Positions 1-5,560 of a DNA stretch of 5,623 nucleotides are shown here, piece by piece; the stretch's first letter is position 1; each line of letters begins with the position of its first letter. The translations under genes were made by a program, and so were the position numbers. The notes under the pieces are model-generated. The model was not told the DNA's origin, ran no database searches, and saw nothing but the letters and a program-made list of their open reading frames with translations. Origin of the DNA: VRUE01 sp035701465. Its GTDB lineage: Bacteria > Actinomycetota > Thermoleophilia > Solirubrobacterales > 70-9. The stretch lies in NCBI GenBank assembly GCA_035701465.1, contig DASSMU010000121.1, forward strand, positions 1 through 5,623, written 5' to 3'.

Positions 1-749
1 TAGTTGGGGGCGCCGCGGCCGCCGCGCAGGATCACGTGGCCGTCGGGGTTGCCGGTCGTGTAGAGGATCGCCGGCGCGCCGGCGTCGTCGATCCCGGCGA
101 AGGCGTGCGGCGCCGCGGCGGCGCGAACGGCGTCGACCGCAACCTGGATGTCGCCGTCGGTGCGGTTCTTGAAGCCGATCGGCATCGAGAGACCGGAGCC
201 GAGCTGGCGGTGGATCTGGCTCTCGGTCGTGCGCGCCCCGATCGCCCCCCAGGAGATCGCGTCGGCGATGTACTGCGGCGTGATCGGGTCGAGGAACTCG
301 GTGCCCACCGGCAGGCCGAGGTCGAGCACTTCCAGCAGGAGCTGGCGCGCCATCCGCAGGCCGGTGTTGACGTCGAGCGAGCCGTCGAGGTGCGGGTCGT
401 TGATCAGCCCCTTCCAGCCGGTCGTCGTCCGCGGCTTCTCGAAGTAGACGCGCATCGCGATCAGCACGTCCTTGCTCAGCTTGCGGGAGAGTTCGGCCAG
501 GCGGCCGGCGTAGTCCAGCGCCGCCTCGGGGTCGTGGACGCTGCACGGCCCGACCACGATCAGCACCCGGTCGTCGGTGCCGTCGAGCACGTTGCCGACT
601 TCGCCGCGGCCGCGCACGACCGCCTTTTCCCGCTCCTCGCCCAAGGGCAGTTCCTCCAGCAGCTTCGCCGGCGAGACCAGCTCCTCGATCCGCTCGATCC
701 GCTGGTCCCTGACCCGGTCCCGAGTCTCGCCCTGCGTCCCGATCATCAT
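1..749 (-). CDS. aroF: Class I 3-deoxy-7-phosphoheptulonate (DAHP) synthase, N-terminal 249 residues, cut by the window edge
   Basis: DAHP synthase condenses phosphoenolpyruvate with erythrose 4-phosphate, the entry step of the cytoplasmic shikimate pathway. The reading frame runs from ATG at 749 to the window edge without a stop. Visible motifs are GPCSVHD with metal-ligand Cys69, MRVYFEKPRTT with Arg100 and Lys105, GART with Arg173, GFKNRTDGD with Lys194, and GNPDGHVILRGG with Arg242. These match E. coli AroG Cys61, Arg92, Lys97, Arg165, Lys186 and Arg234 at a constant offset of 8. The family is about 350 residues, so roughly 100 residues are missing, including the other metal ligands (His, Glu, Asp). 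The position matching AroG Ser211, part of the Phe feedback site, is Gly219, and the following GNPDGHVILRGG reads more like the Tyr-type AroF (comparison from memory). Two ATGs are adjacent (749 and 746); a purine-rich GGAGGAAGG stretch (760-768) and GAAGG (754-758) precede them. Expression is probably set by the leader region upstream. Confidence 0.96.
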   Translation of the reverse strand, partial: MMIGTQGETRDRVRDQRIERIEELVSPAKLLEELPLGEEREKAVVRGRGEVGNVLDGTDDRVLIVVGPCSVHDPEAALDYAGRLAELSRKLSKDVLIAMRVYFEKPRTTTGWKGLINDPHLDGSLDVNTGLRMARQLLLEVLDLGLPVGTEFLDPITPQYIADAISWGAIGARTTESQIHRQLGSGLSMPIGFKNRTDGDIQVAVDAVRAAAAPHAFAGIDDAGAPAILYTTGNPDGHVILRGGRGAPN

Positions 750-759
750 TTTGCCTTCA

Positions 760-768
760 CCTTCCTCC
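760..768 (-). promoter_or_regulatory. Shine-Dalgarno region of the DAHP synthase gene
   Basis: On the minus strand GGAGGAAGG (768 to 760) lies 10 bases before the ATG at 749, followed by GAAGG (758 to 754) 4 bases before it. An in-frame GTG lies further upstream, at 770, but it would start in front of this purine-rich stretch, so the ATG pair at 749/746 is the better start. It is the clearest ribosome binding site in the window. Confidence 0.7.
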
Positions 769-774
769 ACGCTC

Positions 775-830
775 AAAAGCCTACTTCCGGGTTGGCCTCG
801 GCGCACCGGATTGCTGCGCCCGAGGCGGAA
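775..830 (-). terminator. Attenuator hairpin with a short U-run before the DAHP synthase gene (candidate)
   Basis: In the minus-strand RNA, 826-816 pairs with 804-795 (GCCTCGG-G-CGC with GCGCCGAGGC, one bulged G, 11-base loop). A further outer pairing TTCCG/CGGAA (830-826 with 789-785) competes for the shared base 826. Four U residues follow at 778-775, six bases after the outer stem. The stem is strong, but the U-run is short and not adjacent, so this is a weak intrinsic terminator by the usual rule. It may instead be one arm of an attenuator, or it may act on translation, since the Shine-Dalgarno region begins only about 17 bases beyond the stem. Pairing was done by eye. Confidence 0.4.
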
Positions 831-833
831 TCT

Positions 834-888
834 GTCCGACGCCCGGCCAAAACGCTTATGTCTCGCGGCTCTCGCCGCAGGGCCGGAC
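834..888 (-). promoter_or_regulatory. Leader RNA stem structure directly after the aromatic leader ORF
   Basis: Three bases after the leader stop codon, 888-880 (GTCCGGCCC) can pair with 844-834 (GGGC, a two-base bulge, then CGGAC). A compact hairpin GCGGC-GAGA-GCCGC (878-865), with a GNRA tetraloop, is nested inside. An alternative register pairs CCGGCC with GGCCGG. Its position, where a ribosome stalled on the aromatic codons would cover or release the 5' arm, fits an antiterminator or pause structure. Structure is by eye; the regulatory role is inferred. Confidence 0.45.
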
Positions 889-890
889 GC

Positions 891-986
891 CTAGCTAAAT
901 CGCCAGAAATAGACGAAGCGAGCAGGAGGGGACACGACGGCACCGCAGGCGCTGCGGGTGCGCATCGTGTCGGCAGAACGCTTCAT
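891..986 (-). CDS. Candidate aromatic amino acid leader peptide upstream of DAHP synthase
   Basis: A 31-codon ORF from ATG at 986 to TAG at 893-891. Its last nine residues are RFVYFWRFS: three Phe, one Tyr and one Trp within nine codons, right before the stop. The gene that follows, 142 bases downstream of the stop, makes the common precursor of exactly these amino acids. This is the signature of ribosome-mediated attenuation: scarcity of charged tRNA-Phe, -Tyr or -Trp would stall the ribosome there and change RNA folding. The start is uncertain. ATG at 986 lies about 9 bases after a promoter -10 box, so the mRNA could be leaderless; GTG 989, ATG 965 (24 residues) and GTG 935 (14 residues) are alternatives that keep the same aromatic tail. 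No good Shine-Dalgarno sequence is seen. The same frame stays open upstream into the KTSC gene, to an ATG at 1181, but that extension is a shadow of the gene. Attenuators of aromatic genes are known in actinobacteria; homology to any was not tested. Confidence 0.65.
   Translation of the reverse strand: MKRSADTMRTRSACGAVVSPPARFVYFWRFS
940..961 (-). repeat. Inverted repeat within the leader ORF
   Basis: CCGCAG (957-952), loop CGC, and CTGCGG (948-943) form a perfect 6 bp stem. After a bulged C, three more pairs (GCA with TGC) extend it to 9 bp. It lies 23 bases upstream of the aromatic codons, inside the translated leader. A translating ribosome would melt it, so it could be the leader pause hairpin or simply constraint-free GC-rich sequence. 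Confidence 0.45.
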
Positions 987-994
987 CACCAGAC

Positions 995-1023
995 TTTGTA
1001 GCAGGCCGTGACGGCAGAGACAA
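995..1023 (-). promoter_or_regulatory. Putative sigma-70-type promoter of the leader/DAHP synthase unit
   Basis: TTGTCT (1023-1018) and TACAAA (1000-995) are separated by exactly 17 bases; each matches 4 of 6 consensus positions. Transcription would begin near 988, within a few bases of the leader ATG at 986, which would give a leaderless or nearly leaderless transcript, common in actinobacteria. The spacer holds the perfect palindrome GCCGTGACGGC (1005-1015). No transcription data are available, so the assignment rests on spacing and position. Confidence 0.45.
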
Positions 1024-1050
1024 GGACAAACCCCCCAGGCAAGACCGCCG

Positions 1051-3294
1051 TCAAACGCGGACGAAGGAGAATTTCGGAACAATCGCCTCGTTGAATACCT
1101 TCCCCGGCGACTCGTCATCGACGAGCGCTTTGTAGACCTTCTTGGGGACGTCGAAGTACTGATAGCGCGAGCCGTCCACAAGCTCCAGCTCGAGAATCTT
1201 CGGACCCGCCAGGTAAGCGGCTGAGGAGATAACCGATGACTTGAGCTTCTTGCGCATCACCTGCCGCCTTTCAGAGGGCCCCCAGCGAGCGACGATGGTC
1301 GAGAAGACGGCGCGGTTGCAATCGCGCAGCCCGGACAGGTCTGGGTCGACTCGAGCCCATCTCGCCAGTCGTTCGCGACGATCGCTCGACGAGTCCGATA
1401 GAGCGCGTTCGAGCTGAGCGGCCGCACTCGAGATGAATGAGTCCCTTGCCTTCTTGTCTTTTCTGTCGTCGGCCTCCGCTCCCAGCCGCGAGAGAAAGCA
1501 GGCAAAGCTGTAGCGAGCGCGCGGTGCCGGATCGAGGGGGGCGCGGTACTGCGTGCGCCCGAGGCGAGCCACGACTTGAGCATGGCGGCGGGTATCCACC
1601 TGCTGGTCCGCCAGACACCCGCTCATGTAGTCCAGCGCCCACTGGTCGGGGTCAGCACTCGTAAGGGCACGGCGGTCCACCGGCCGATGGTCGCCGCCGC
1701 TTCGCTCCAGTATCGCGGCTCTGAAGCGCTTGTAATTTTTTTGGCCGTCCTCGGCGAGCCAGGCCGCGCAATAGAGCGTCACCGCGGCCGGCTCGACCAC
1801 TTGACTGAGAAAGCGGGTCAGCTTCTCGTCCCCTGCCACCGGCCGCGTTTTATACTTCCTTCTCGCGAGTCTTCGAGACTGGGAGCCAAGCCTTTTCGCC
1901 CAGGAGAGATATCTGGGCGGCTTGCGGCCAACCCAATGCCAACCCGCGTCGTCCAACACTGACGCGACCGTTACGAGCAATTCACTTGCGCGTGTCTTCG
2001 CCGCGGCGAGGGCCTCCTTCGGGGATTGCACAGGGCTCTGGTCTTCGAAGAGGCCGATAAGCAACTCCTGGGTCTCAGAGCTGAATTTACCTTTCCAGGC
2101 CCCCTTGCCGTTTACGGACATGTTCCTCGGCCAGCCCGCGGCCTTGCCCTCACCGCTCGTGTCGGCCATTGCGATCTGCAGGCACCTCACCGCCTGCGCA
2201 TAACAGACCCGGTACCAGGTGGGATCTCGCAACTGCCCATCCTCCCCATCCCCTAAGAACGCCGGGCTCCCCGACCCGTGCCGGTCGGCAAGGGCCTCAG
2301 TGGCCCGCACGAGCAGCAGAGCGGCCGGCGCGTACAGGCCATGCTCCCGGGCCAGCAGCTGGGCCAGGTTGAACAGCGCGGCAACGTTGTCGGGGTCGTG
2401 CGCAAGAGCGCTGGAATAGGCCGCTCCCGCGTCACGAACGTGACGCTGTCGTTCGCGAGCGAGGCCAATGCCTACCAGCGAGAAGCTTGGCGCGCTATTC
2501 GTCACAAGAGAGACGTTCGAGTCGAGCACCCGGGCCGCCTCGTACTGGACCCACCACGCCACCGGTGCAGCCAGACCGTAGTGCGACGAGGGAGACTCCC
2601 CGCCAGAAGGCAGCGTGAGCTTCTCTGACTTCTCCGACTTTGCCTGCTTGGCGCTTACCCCTTCCCTGGGGAACCACATGTTCACTTCGTCTTCCCACAG
2701 CGAACTGCGCGCCGTCAGGCGATTGCCCTGATACAAGGCAATCGAGACGCCTGCCCCGTCAGCTCCAGCCGGCAGTAGTTCTCCTGCTGCCGAGAGTCCC
2801 CGCGAGGGAAGAAGACGTTCCATCAGGCTCACCACAGCCACCACGATCTTGAGCTGGGGAACATCTGCCAAGCGCTCCATTGCCTTGGCCAAATCGTTGT
2901 CCTCGGCGAGCAGCTCGATGTCGATGGCAGCCTGGTCAAGGTCATACCCATCGTCCACCCGACCCTTCCGGCGCAGCGCGCCAACTAGGCGCTCCTCCAC
3001 CAATGACGCCACCCCAGGACCTACTTTCACACCGACCGCGCCATCCAGAAATGGTCGCACCACCAAGGACGCCCGCATTATGCGTCGCGACATAGTCACT
3101 ACAAGCATTACGAGGGCGATAACCACACAGCCCGAGATAAGCAAAACCGCGGCAGCCTCTACCATCCGCGGCACGATCTGCGCCGCGTTATTGATCAGGT
3201 CACCGAGGTCCTTTCCACCGCCACCCGACGACCCCGGGACGCTAGTACCACCATTTGCGGCTGCGACCCACCACCCCGAGCTTGCAAAAGGCAT
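1051..3294 (-). CDS. Membrane-anchored TPR-like protein with a C-terminal KTSC domain, function unknown
   Basis: A 747-residue protein that I cannot assign to a characterised family. Residues 1-45 are Gly/Ser-rich and nearly uncharged. Residues 46-68 form one strongly hydrophobic segment (VEAAAVLLISGCVVIALVMLV) followed by SRRIMR, so the positive-inside rule puts the bulk in the cytoplasm. Residues 275-335 look like a TPR unit (AYSSALAHDPDN, ALFNLAQLLAREHG); residues 593-660 have a second TPR-like helical stretch with DPDLSGLR. Residues 685-744 match the KTSC domain: a Ser-rich start, LELELVDGSRYQYFDVP, VYKALVDDESPGKVFNEAI and a basic/aromatic end. KTSC occurs alone and at the C-terminus of some lysyl-tRNA synthetases; its function is unclear. 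The middle (340-590) is basic and unrecognised; no NTPase, nuclease or protease motif is seen. ATG 3294 follows an AT-rich -10-like box by 10 bases and has no clear Shine-Dalgarno. The gene is lower in GC than its neighbours and unrelated to aromatic synthesis, so it is probably acquired. Confidence 0.85.
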   Translation of the reverse strand: MPFASSGWWVAAANGGTSVPGSSGGGGKDLGDLINNAAQIVPRMVEAAAVLLISGCVVIALVMLVVTMSRRIMRASLVVRPFLDGAVGVKVGPGVASLVEERLVGALRRKGRVDDGYDLDQAAIDIELLAEDNDLAKAMERLADVPQLKIVVAVVSLMERLLPSRGLSAAGELLPAGADGAGVSIALYQGNRLTARSSLWEDEVNMWFPREGVSAKQAKSEKSEKLTLPSGGESPSSHYGLAAPVAWWVQYEAARVLDSNVSLVTNSAPSFSLVGIGLARERQRHVRDAGAAYSSALAHDPDNVAALFNLAQLLAREHGLYAPAALLLVRATEALADRHGSGSPAFLGDGEDGQLRDPTWYRVCYAQAVRCLQIAMADTSGEGKAAGWPRNMSVNGKGAWKGKFSSETQELLIGLFEDQSPVQSPKEALAAAKTRASELLVTVASVLDDAGWHWVGRKPPRYLSWAKRLGSQSRRLARRKYKTRPVAGDEKLTRFLSQVVEPAAVTLYCAAWLAEDGQKNYKRFRAAILERSGGDHRPVDRRALTSADPDQWALDYMSGCLADQQVDTRRHAQVVARLGRTQYRAPLDPAPRARYSFACFLSRLGAEADDRKDKKARDSFISSAAAQLERALSDSSSDRRERLARWARVDPDLSGLRDCNRAVFSTIVARWGPSERRQVMRKKLKSSVISSAAYLAGPKILELELVDGSRYQYFDVPKKVYKALVDDESPGKVFNEAIVPKFSFVRV

Positions 3295-3340
3295 GCTTGG
3301 TTACTTTATATATTAAAAATCCTGTTCATACTCACGGGTT
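3295..3340 (-). promoter_or_regulatory. AT-rich promoter-like region of the KTSC gene
   Basis: The 30 bases at 3301-3330 contain only five G or C, in a window that is otherwise mostly 60-75% GC. On the minus strand they include TATAAA (3310-3305) and overlapping TAATAT/TATATA boxes, 10 bases before the ATG at 3294. No convincing -35 hexamer sits at 16-18 bases. Together with the missing Shine-Dalgarno this suggests a short or absent 5' leader. The rest of the 81-base gap to hisC shows no terminator hairpin, so read-through from hisC is also possible. Confidence 0.45.
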
Positions 3341-3375
3341 CGCCACAGTCCTAAACGACGCGCCTGCGGACGGGC

Positions 3376-4467
3376 CTAGAGCAGCTCGGCGATAGCCGCG
3401 AGGAAGCGCGCGTTCTCCTCGGCGGTGCCGTAGGAAACGCGGATGTGTCCGGGGTCGCCGAGGGGCGTGCCAGGACGGACGGCTATCGAGCGCTCGGCCA
3501 GACCGGCGACGACATCCGCCTCGGCCGCGTCGCCGAGGTCGATCCAGGAGAAGTTGGCGTGGGTGTCGGAAGTCTGGAGCCCGAGCGCGCGCAGGCCCCC
3601 CTCGACGCGCAGGCGCTCGGTGATCGTGGCCTCGACCCGGCGGGTCACGTCGTCGGAGTGCAGGATCGCCTCGGCGCCCGCCGCCTGGGCGAGCGCGTTG
3701 ACGCTGAACGGCTGGCGCACGGCGTCGACCGCGGCACGGAACCTCGGTGCGCCCAGCGCGTAGCCGACCCGCAGCCCGGCCAGCCCGTAGACCTTGCTGA
3801 AGGTGCGCAGGACGACCAGGTTGGGCAGCTCGGCGAGCAGATCGACGGTCGCGTCGGGATCGTCGTGCGTCTGGAACTCGACGTAGGCCTCGTCGAGGAC
3901 GACGGTGACGTGAGACGGCAGGGCCTCGCAGAAGGCCGCCACCTCGGCCGCGGGGCGGTGGGTGCCGGTCGGGTTGTTGGGGTTGCAGACGAGGACGAGC
4001 TGGGTCGCCGCGGTGACCTCCGCCGCCATCGCGTCGAGGTCGTGGACGTCGCCCTCGGCAAGCGGCACCCGCACCTCGCGCGCCCCGGTCAGCGCCGGCA
4101 GGTACGGATACATCGAGAAGGCCGGCCAGGAGTAGAGGATCTCGGCGCCGGGCTCGCAGAGCGCCTCGGCTGCGGCGAGGAGGATCTCGCAGGAGCCGTT
4201 GCCGACGGCGACCCGGGAGGGGTCGGTGTCGTAGCGCTCGGCGATCCGTTTCCTCAGGAGGGTCGCATCGGGGTCCGGGTAGCGGTTCATCGCCGCGGCG
4301 GCGGCGGCGACCACCTCGACCACCTTCGGGTGCGGCGGGGAGGGCGACTCGTTGGAGGCGAGCTGGGCGATCCCCCCGGCCGCGATCGCCTCGGGTGCCT
4401 GCCCGGTCGGCACGCCGGCCTGGTAGCCCGGCATGCGGGCGAGCTTCTCGGCGAAAGTGACGCTCAT
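3376..4467 (-). CDS. hisC: HisC-family PLP aminotransferase (histidinol-phosphate or aromatic aminotransferase)
   Basis: A fold-type I, class II PLP aminotransferase of 363 residues, the usual length for HisC. Motifs in order: LASNESP (36-42), VAVGNGSCEIL (87-96, PLP phosphate loop), CNPNNPTGTH (161-170), LDEAYVEF (191-198, Asp192 facing the pyridine nitrogen), TFSKVYGLAGLRVGY (222-236, Schiff-base Lys225 and phosphate-binding Arg233), and the C-terminal HIRVSYGT (341-348) with carboxylate-binding Arg343. HisC converts imidazole acetol phosphate plus glutamate into histidinol phosphate, but close relatives transaminate phenylpyruvate or 4-hydroxyphenylpyruvate, and B. subtilis HisC does both from an aromatic gene cluster. 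Here no other his gene is visible while chorismate mutase lies 24 bases upstream and DAHP synthase downstream, so an aromatic role is at least as likely. ATG 4467 has GAGG close upstream; it is probably co-transcribed with aroH. Confidence 0.93.
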   Translation of the reverse strand: MSVTFAEKLARMPGYQAGVPTGQAPEAIAAGGIAQLASNESPSPPHPKVVEVVAAAAAAMNRYPDPDATLLRKRIAERYDTDPSRVAVGNGSCEILLAAAEALCEPGAEILYSWPAFSMYPYLPALTGAREVRVPLAEGDVHDLDAMAAEVTAATQLVLVCNPNNPTGTHRPAAEVAAFCEALPSHVTVVLDEAYVEFQTHDDPDATVDLLAELPNLVVLRTFSKVYGLAGLRVGYALGAPRFRAAVDAVRQPFSVNALAQAAGAEAILHSDDVTRRVEATITERLRVEGGLRALGLQTSDTHANFSWIDLGDAAEADVVAGLAERSIAVRPGTPLGDPGHIRVSYGTAEENARFLAAIAELL

Positions 4468-4491
4468 CGCCTCATTGTGCCGAAGGAGTCC

Positions 4492-4878
4492 TTACTGGGC
4501 CGCGTGAAGATCGGCGCGGAGCTCCTGCGTCGCTCCTAAATACACGTGCGCGGGCCGGTGGCCGATGGGCGCGTAGTAGTGGACCATCGCCCGGATCACC
4601 CGTGGCATCGCCCCGGGGACGTCTATCTCGCGGGCGCAGATCAGCGGCACGGAGTCGAGTCCGAGGCGCCGGGCGGCGACGGCCGGAAACTCGGCGTCGA
4701 GGTCATCGGTGGTGGTGAAGAGGCAGCTGACCATCGCCTCCGGAGACAGCCCGTTGCGGTCGACCAGGTCTCGCAACAGGGTCTCGGTCGCGATGAGAAT
4801 CGCCTCGGCCTCGTTGACCTCGGCCTGGACGGCGCCGCGAACCGCGAAGAGTCGCTCCTCACCCATCGGTACCGGCAT
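4492..4878 (-). CDS. aroH: Chorismate mutase, monofunctional AroH type
   Basis: Catalyses the Claisen rearrangement of chorismate to prephenate, the branch point towards Phe and Tyr. At 124-128 residues it has the size of the trimeric Bacillus AroH class, unrelated in fold to the helical AroQ class. Counting from ATG 4878, it has VRGAV with Arg14 (B. subtilis Arg7), FPAVAARRLG with Phe64 and Arg70 (Phe57, Arg63), LICAREIDVPGAMPRVIR with Cys81, Glu84 and Arg96 (Cys75, Glu78, Arg90), and HVYLG with Tyr113 (Tyr108). The catalytic set is therefore complete. The start is ambiguous: ATG 4878 gives a 20-base overlap with rluB, ATG 4866 an 8-base overlap and an N-terminus closer to the family's usual length. 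Neither has a textbook Shine-Dalgarno, so translation is probably coupled to rluB. An in-frame open stretch reaching upstream to 5355 is only a shadow of rluB. Confidence 0.95.
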   Translation of the reverse strand: MPVPMGEERLFAVRGAVQAEVNEAEAILIATETLLRDLVDRNGLSPEAMVSCLFTTTDDLDAEFPAVAARRLGLDSVPLICAREIDVPGAMPRVIRAMVHYYAPIGHRPAHVYLGATQELRADLHAAQ

Positions 4879-5560
4879 CTTCCCAGAGGCGGGCGATGTC
4901 CTCCTCGCCGAGCCTGCGCCCCTGTCCCTGCGGCAGCGATCCGAGCTCGATCGGACCAAAGCGTACGCGGCACAGCGAGACGACCTCATTGCCCACGGCC
5001 TCCGCCATGCGGCGCACCTGCCGGTTGCGCCCCTCGCGCAGTACAAGCTCAATCTCCCGCTCACCGACCCGCCTAACCTCAGCCGGCGCAGTTCGCCCAT
5101 CGTCCAGCTCCACCCCACTCGCGAGCTTGCGCAAATCGGCCTCCGAAGGCGGCCTACCCAGCTCCGCCCTATAGGCCTTGGCAACCCCGTACCGAGGATG
5201 AGTGAGCCGGTTGGCCAACTCCCCATCGTTCGTAAGCAACAGCAGCCCGGTCGAGTCGGCATCGAGCCTTCCCACCGGATAAAGCCGAGCGGTCGAGGCA
5301 ACCAGCGAAACCACAGCAGGCCGCTTCCCTGGCTCCCGCGCGGTCGACACCACACCGACCGGCTTGTTCACAGCCCAAACCTCCCGAGGCTCGGTCCCGA
5401 CCGGACTCCCATCCACCCTCACATCGTCCCCAGCTCCAACGTCCCTGGCTGGGTCAGTCACAACCTCCCCACCCACCGTAACCCGCCCTTTACCGATGAT
5501 CACCTCAGCTTTCCGCCGCGAAGCGACACCGCCATGCGCGAGGAACTTGGCGAGCCTCAC
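4859..5560 (-). CDS. rluB: RsuA/RluB/RluE/RluF-family rRNA pseudouridine synthase
   Basis: A 233-residue enzyme that isomerises a specific uridine in rRNA to pseudouridine; in this family the likely target is a helix of 23S rRNA near the peptidyl transferase centre (RluB-like), though the exact site cannot be read from sequence. Residues 1-50 are an S4 RNA-binding domain (RLAKFLAHGGVASRRKAE, then GRVTVGGEVV). The catalytic domain follows: WAVNKPVGVV (62-71), YPVGRLDADSTGLLLLTNDG (94-113) with catalytic Asp100, HPRYGVAKAY (121-130), and EGRNRQVRRMAEAVG (176-190). Length is normal. The start is GTG at 5560, placed by the S4 domain's usual MRL beginning; the frame stays open upstream to the window edge, but that sequence is Pro/Gly/Ser-rich and more likely belongs to the previous gene in another frame. 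No clear Shine-Dalgarno, consistent with translational coupling. Confidence 0.94.
   Translation of the reverse strand: MRLAKFLAHGGVASRRKAEVIIGKGRVTVGGEVVTDPARDVGAGDDVRVDGSPVGTEPREVWAVNKPVGVVSTAREPGKRPAVVSLVASTARLYPVGRLDADSTGLLLLTNDGELANRLTHPRYGVAKAYRAELGRPPSEADLRKLASGVELDDGRTAPAEVRRVGEREIELVLREGRNRQVRRMAEAVGNEVVSLCRVRFGPIELGSLPQGQGRRLGEEDIARLWEDAGTDG

Noticed and set aside
36..1001. Long plus-strand ORF (321 codons) across the DAHP synthase region
   Set aside because: It is antisense to an unmistakable DAHP synthase, and its translation is Arg/Val/Asp-rich low-complexity typical of GC-rich shadow frames.
891..1181. A 96-codon minus-strand ORF that includes the leader peptide
   Set aside because: Its upstream half overlaps the end of the KTSC gene out of frame and has no conserved features; only the short 3' part with the aromatic tail makes sense as a leader.
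1736..1742. Run of seven T (seven A in the coding strand) within the KTSC gene as a programmed frameshift site
   Set aside because: The frame continues cleanly to a KTSC domain, so no shift is needed, and no stimulatory structure or useful alternative frame is apparent.
2617..2642. Short repeat encoding KSEKSEK in the KTSC gene
   Set aside because: Just two units of a common charged linker; not evidence for a repeat array.
990..3375. Target-site duplication or attachment repeats flanking the KTSC gene
   Set aside because: I compared both flanks and found only weak similarity (AAACG plus GCGGACG fragments); no exact repeat, integrase, transposase or inverted ends.
3445..4539. Plus-strand ORF of 364 codons opposite hisC
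   Set aside because: Composition (Gly, Arg, Val, Asp repeats) is that of an antisense shadow; the minus-strand frame has every HisC motif.
4492..5355. A 287-codon reading of the chorismate mutase frame
   Set aside because: The first 159 codons overlap rluB in another frame and are Arg/Trp/Ser-rich shadow sequence; the family starts near 4866-4878.
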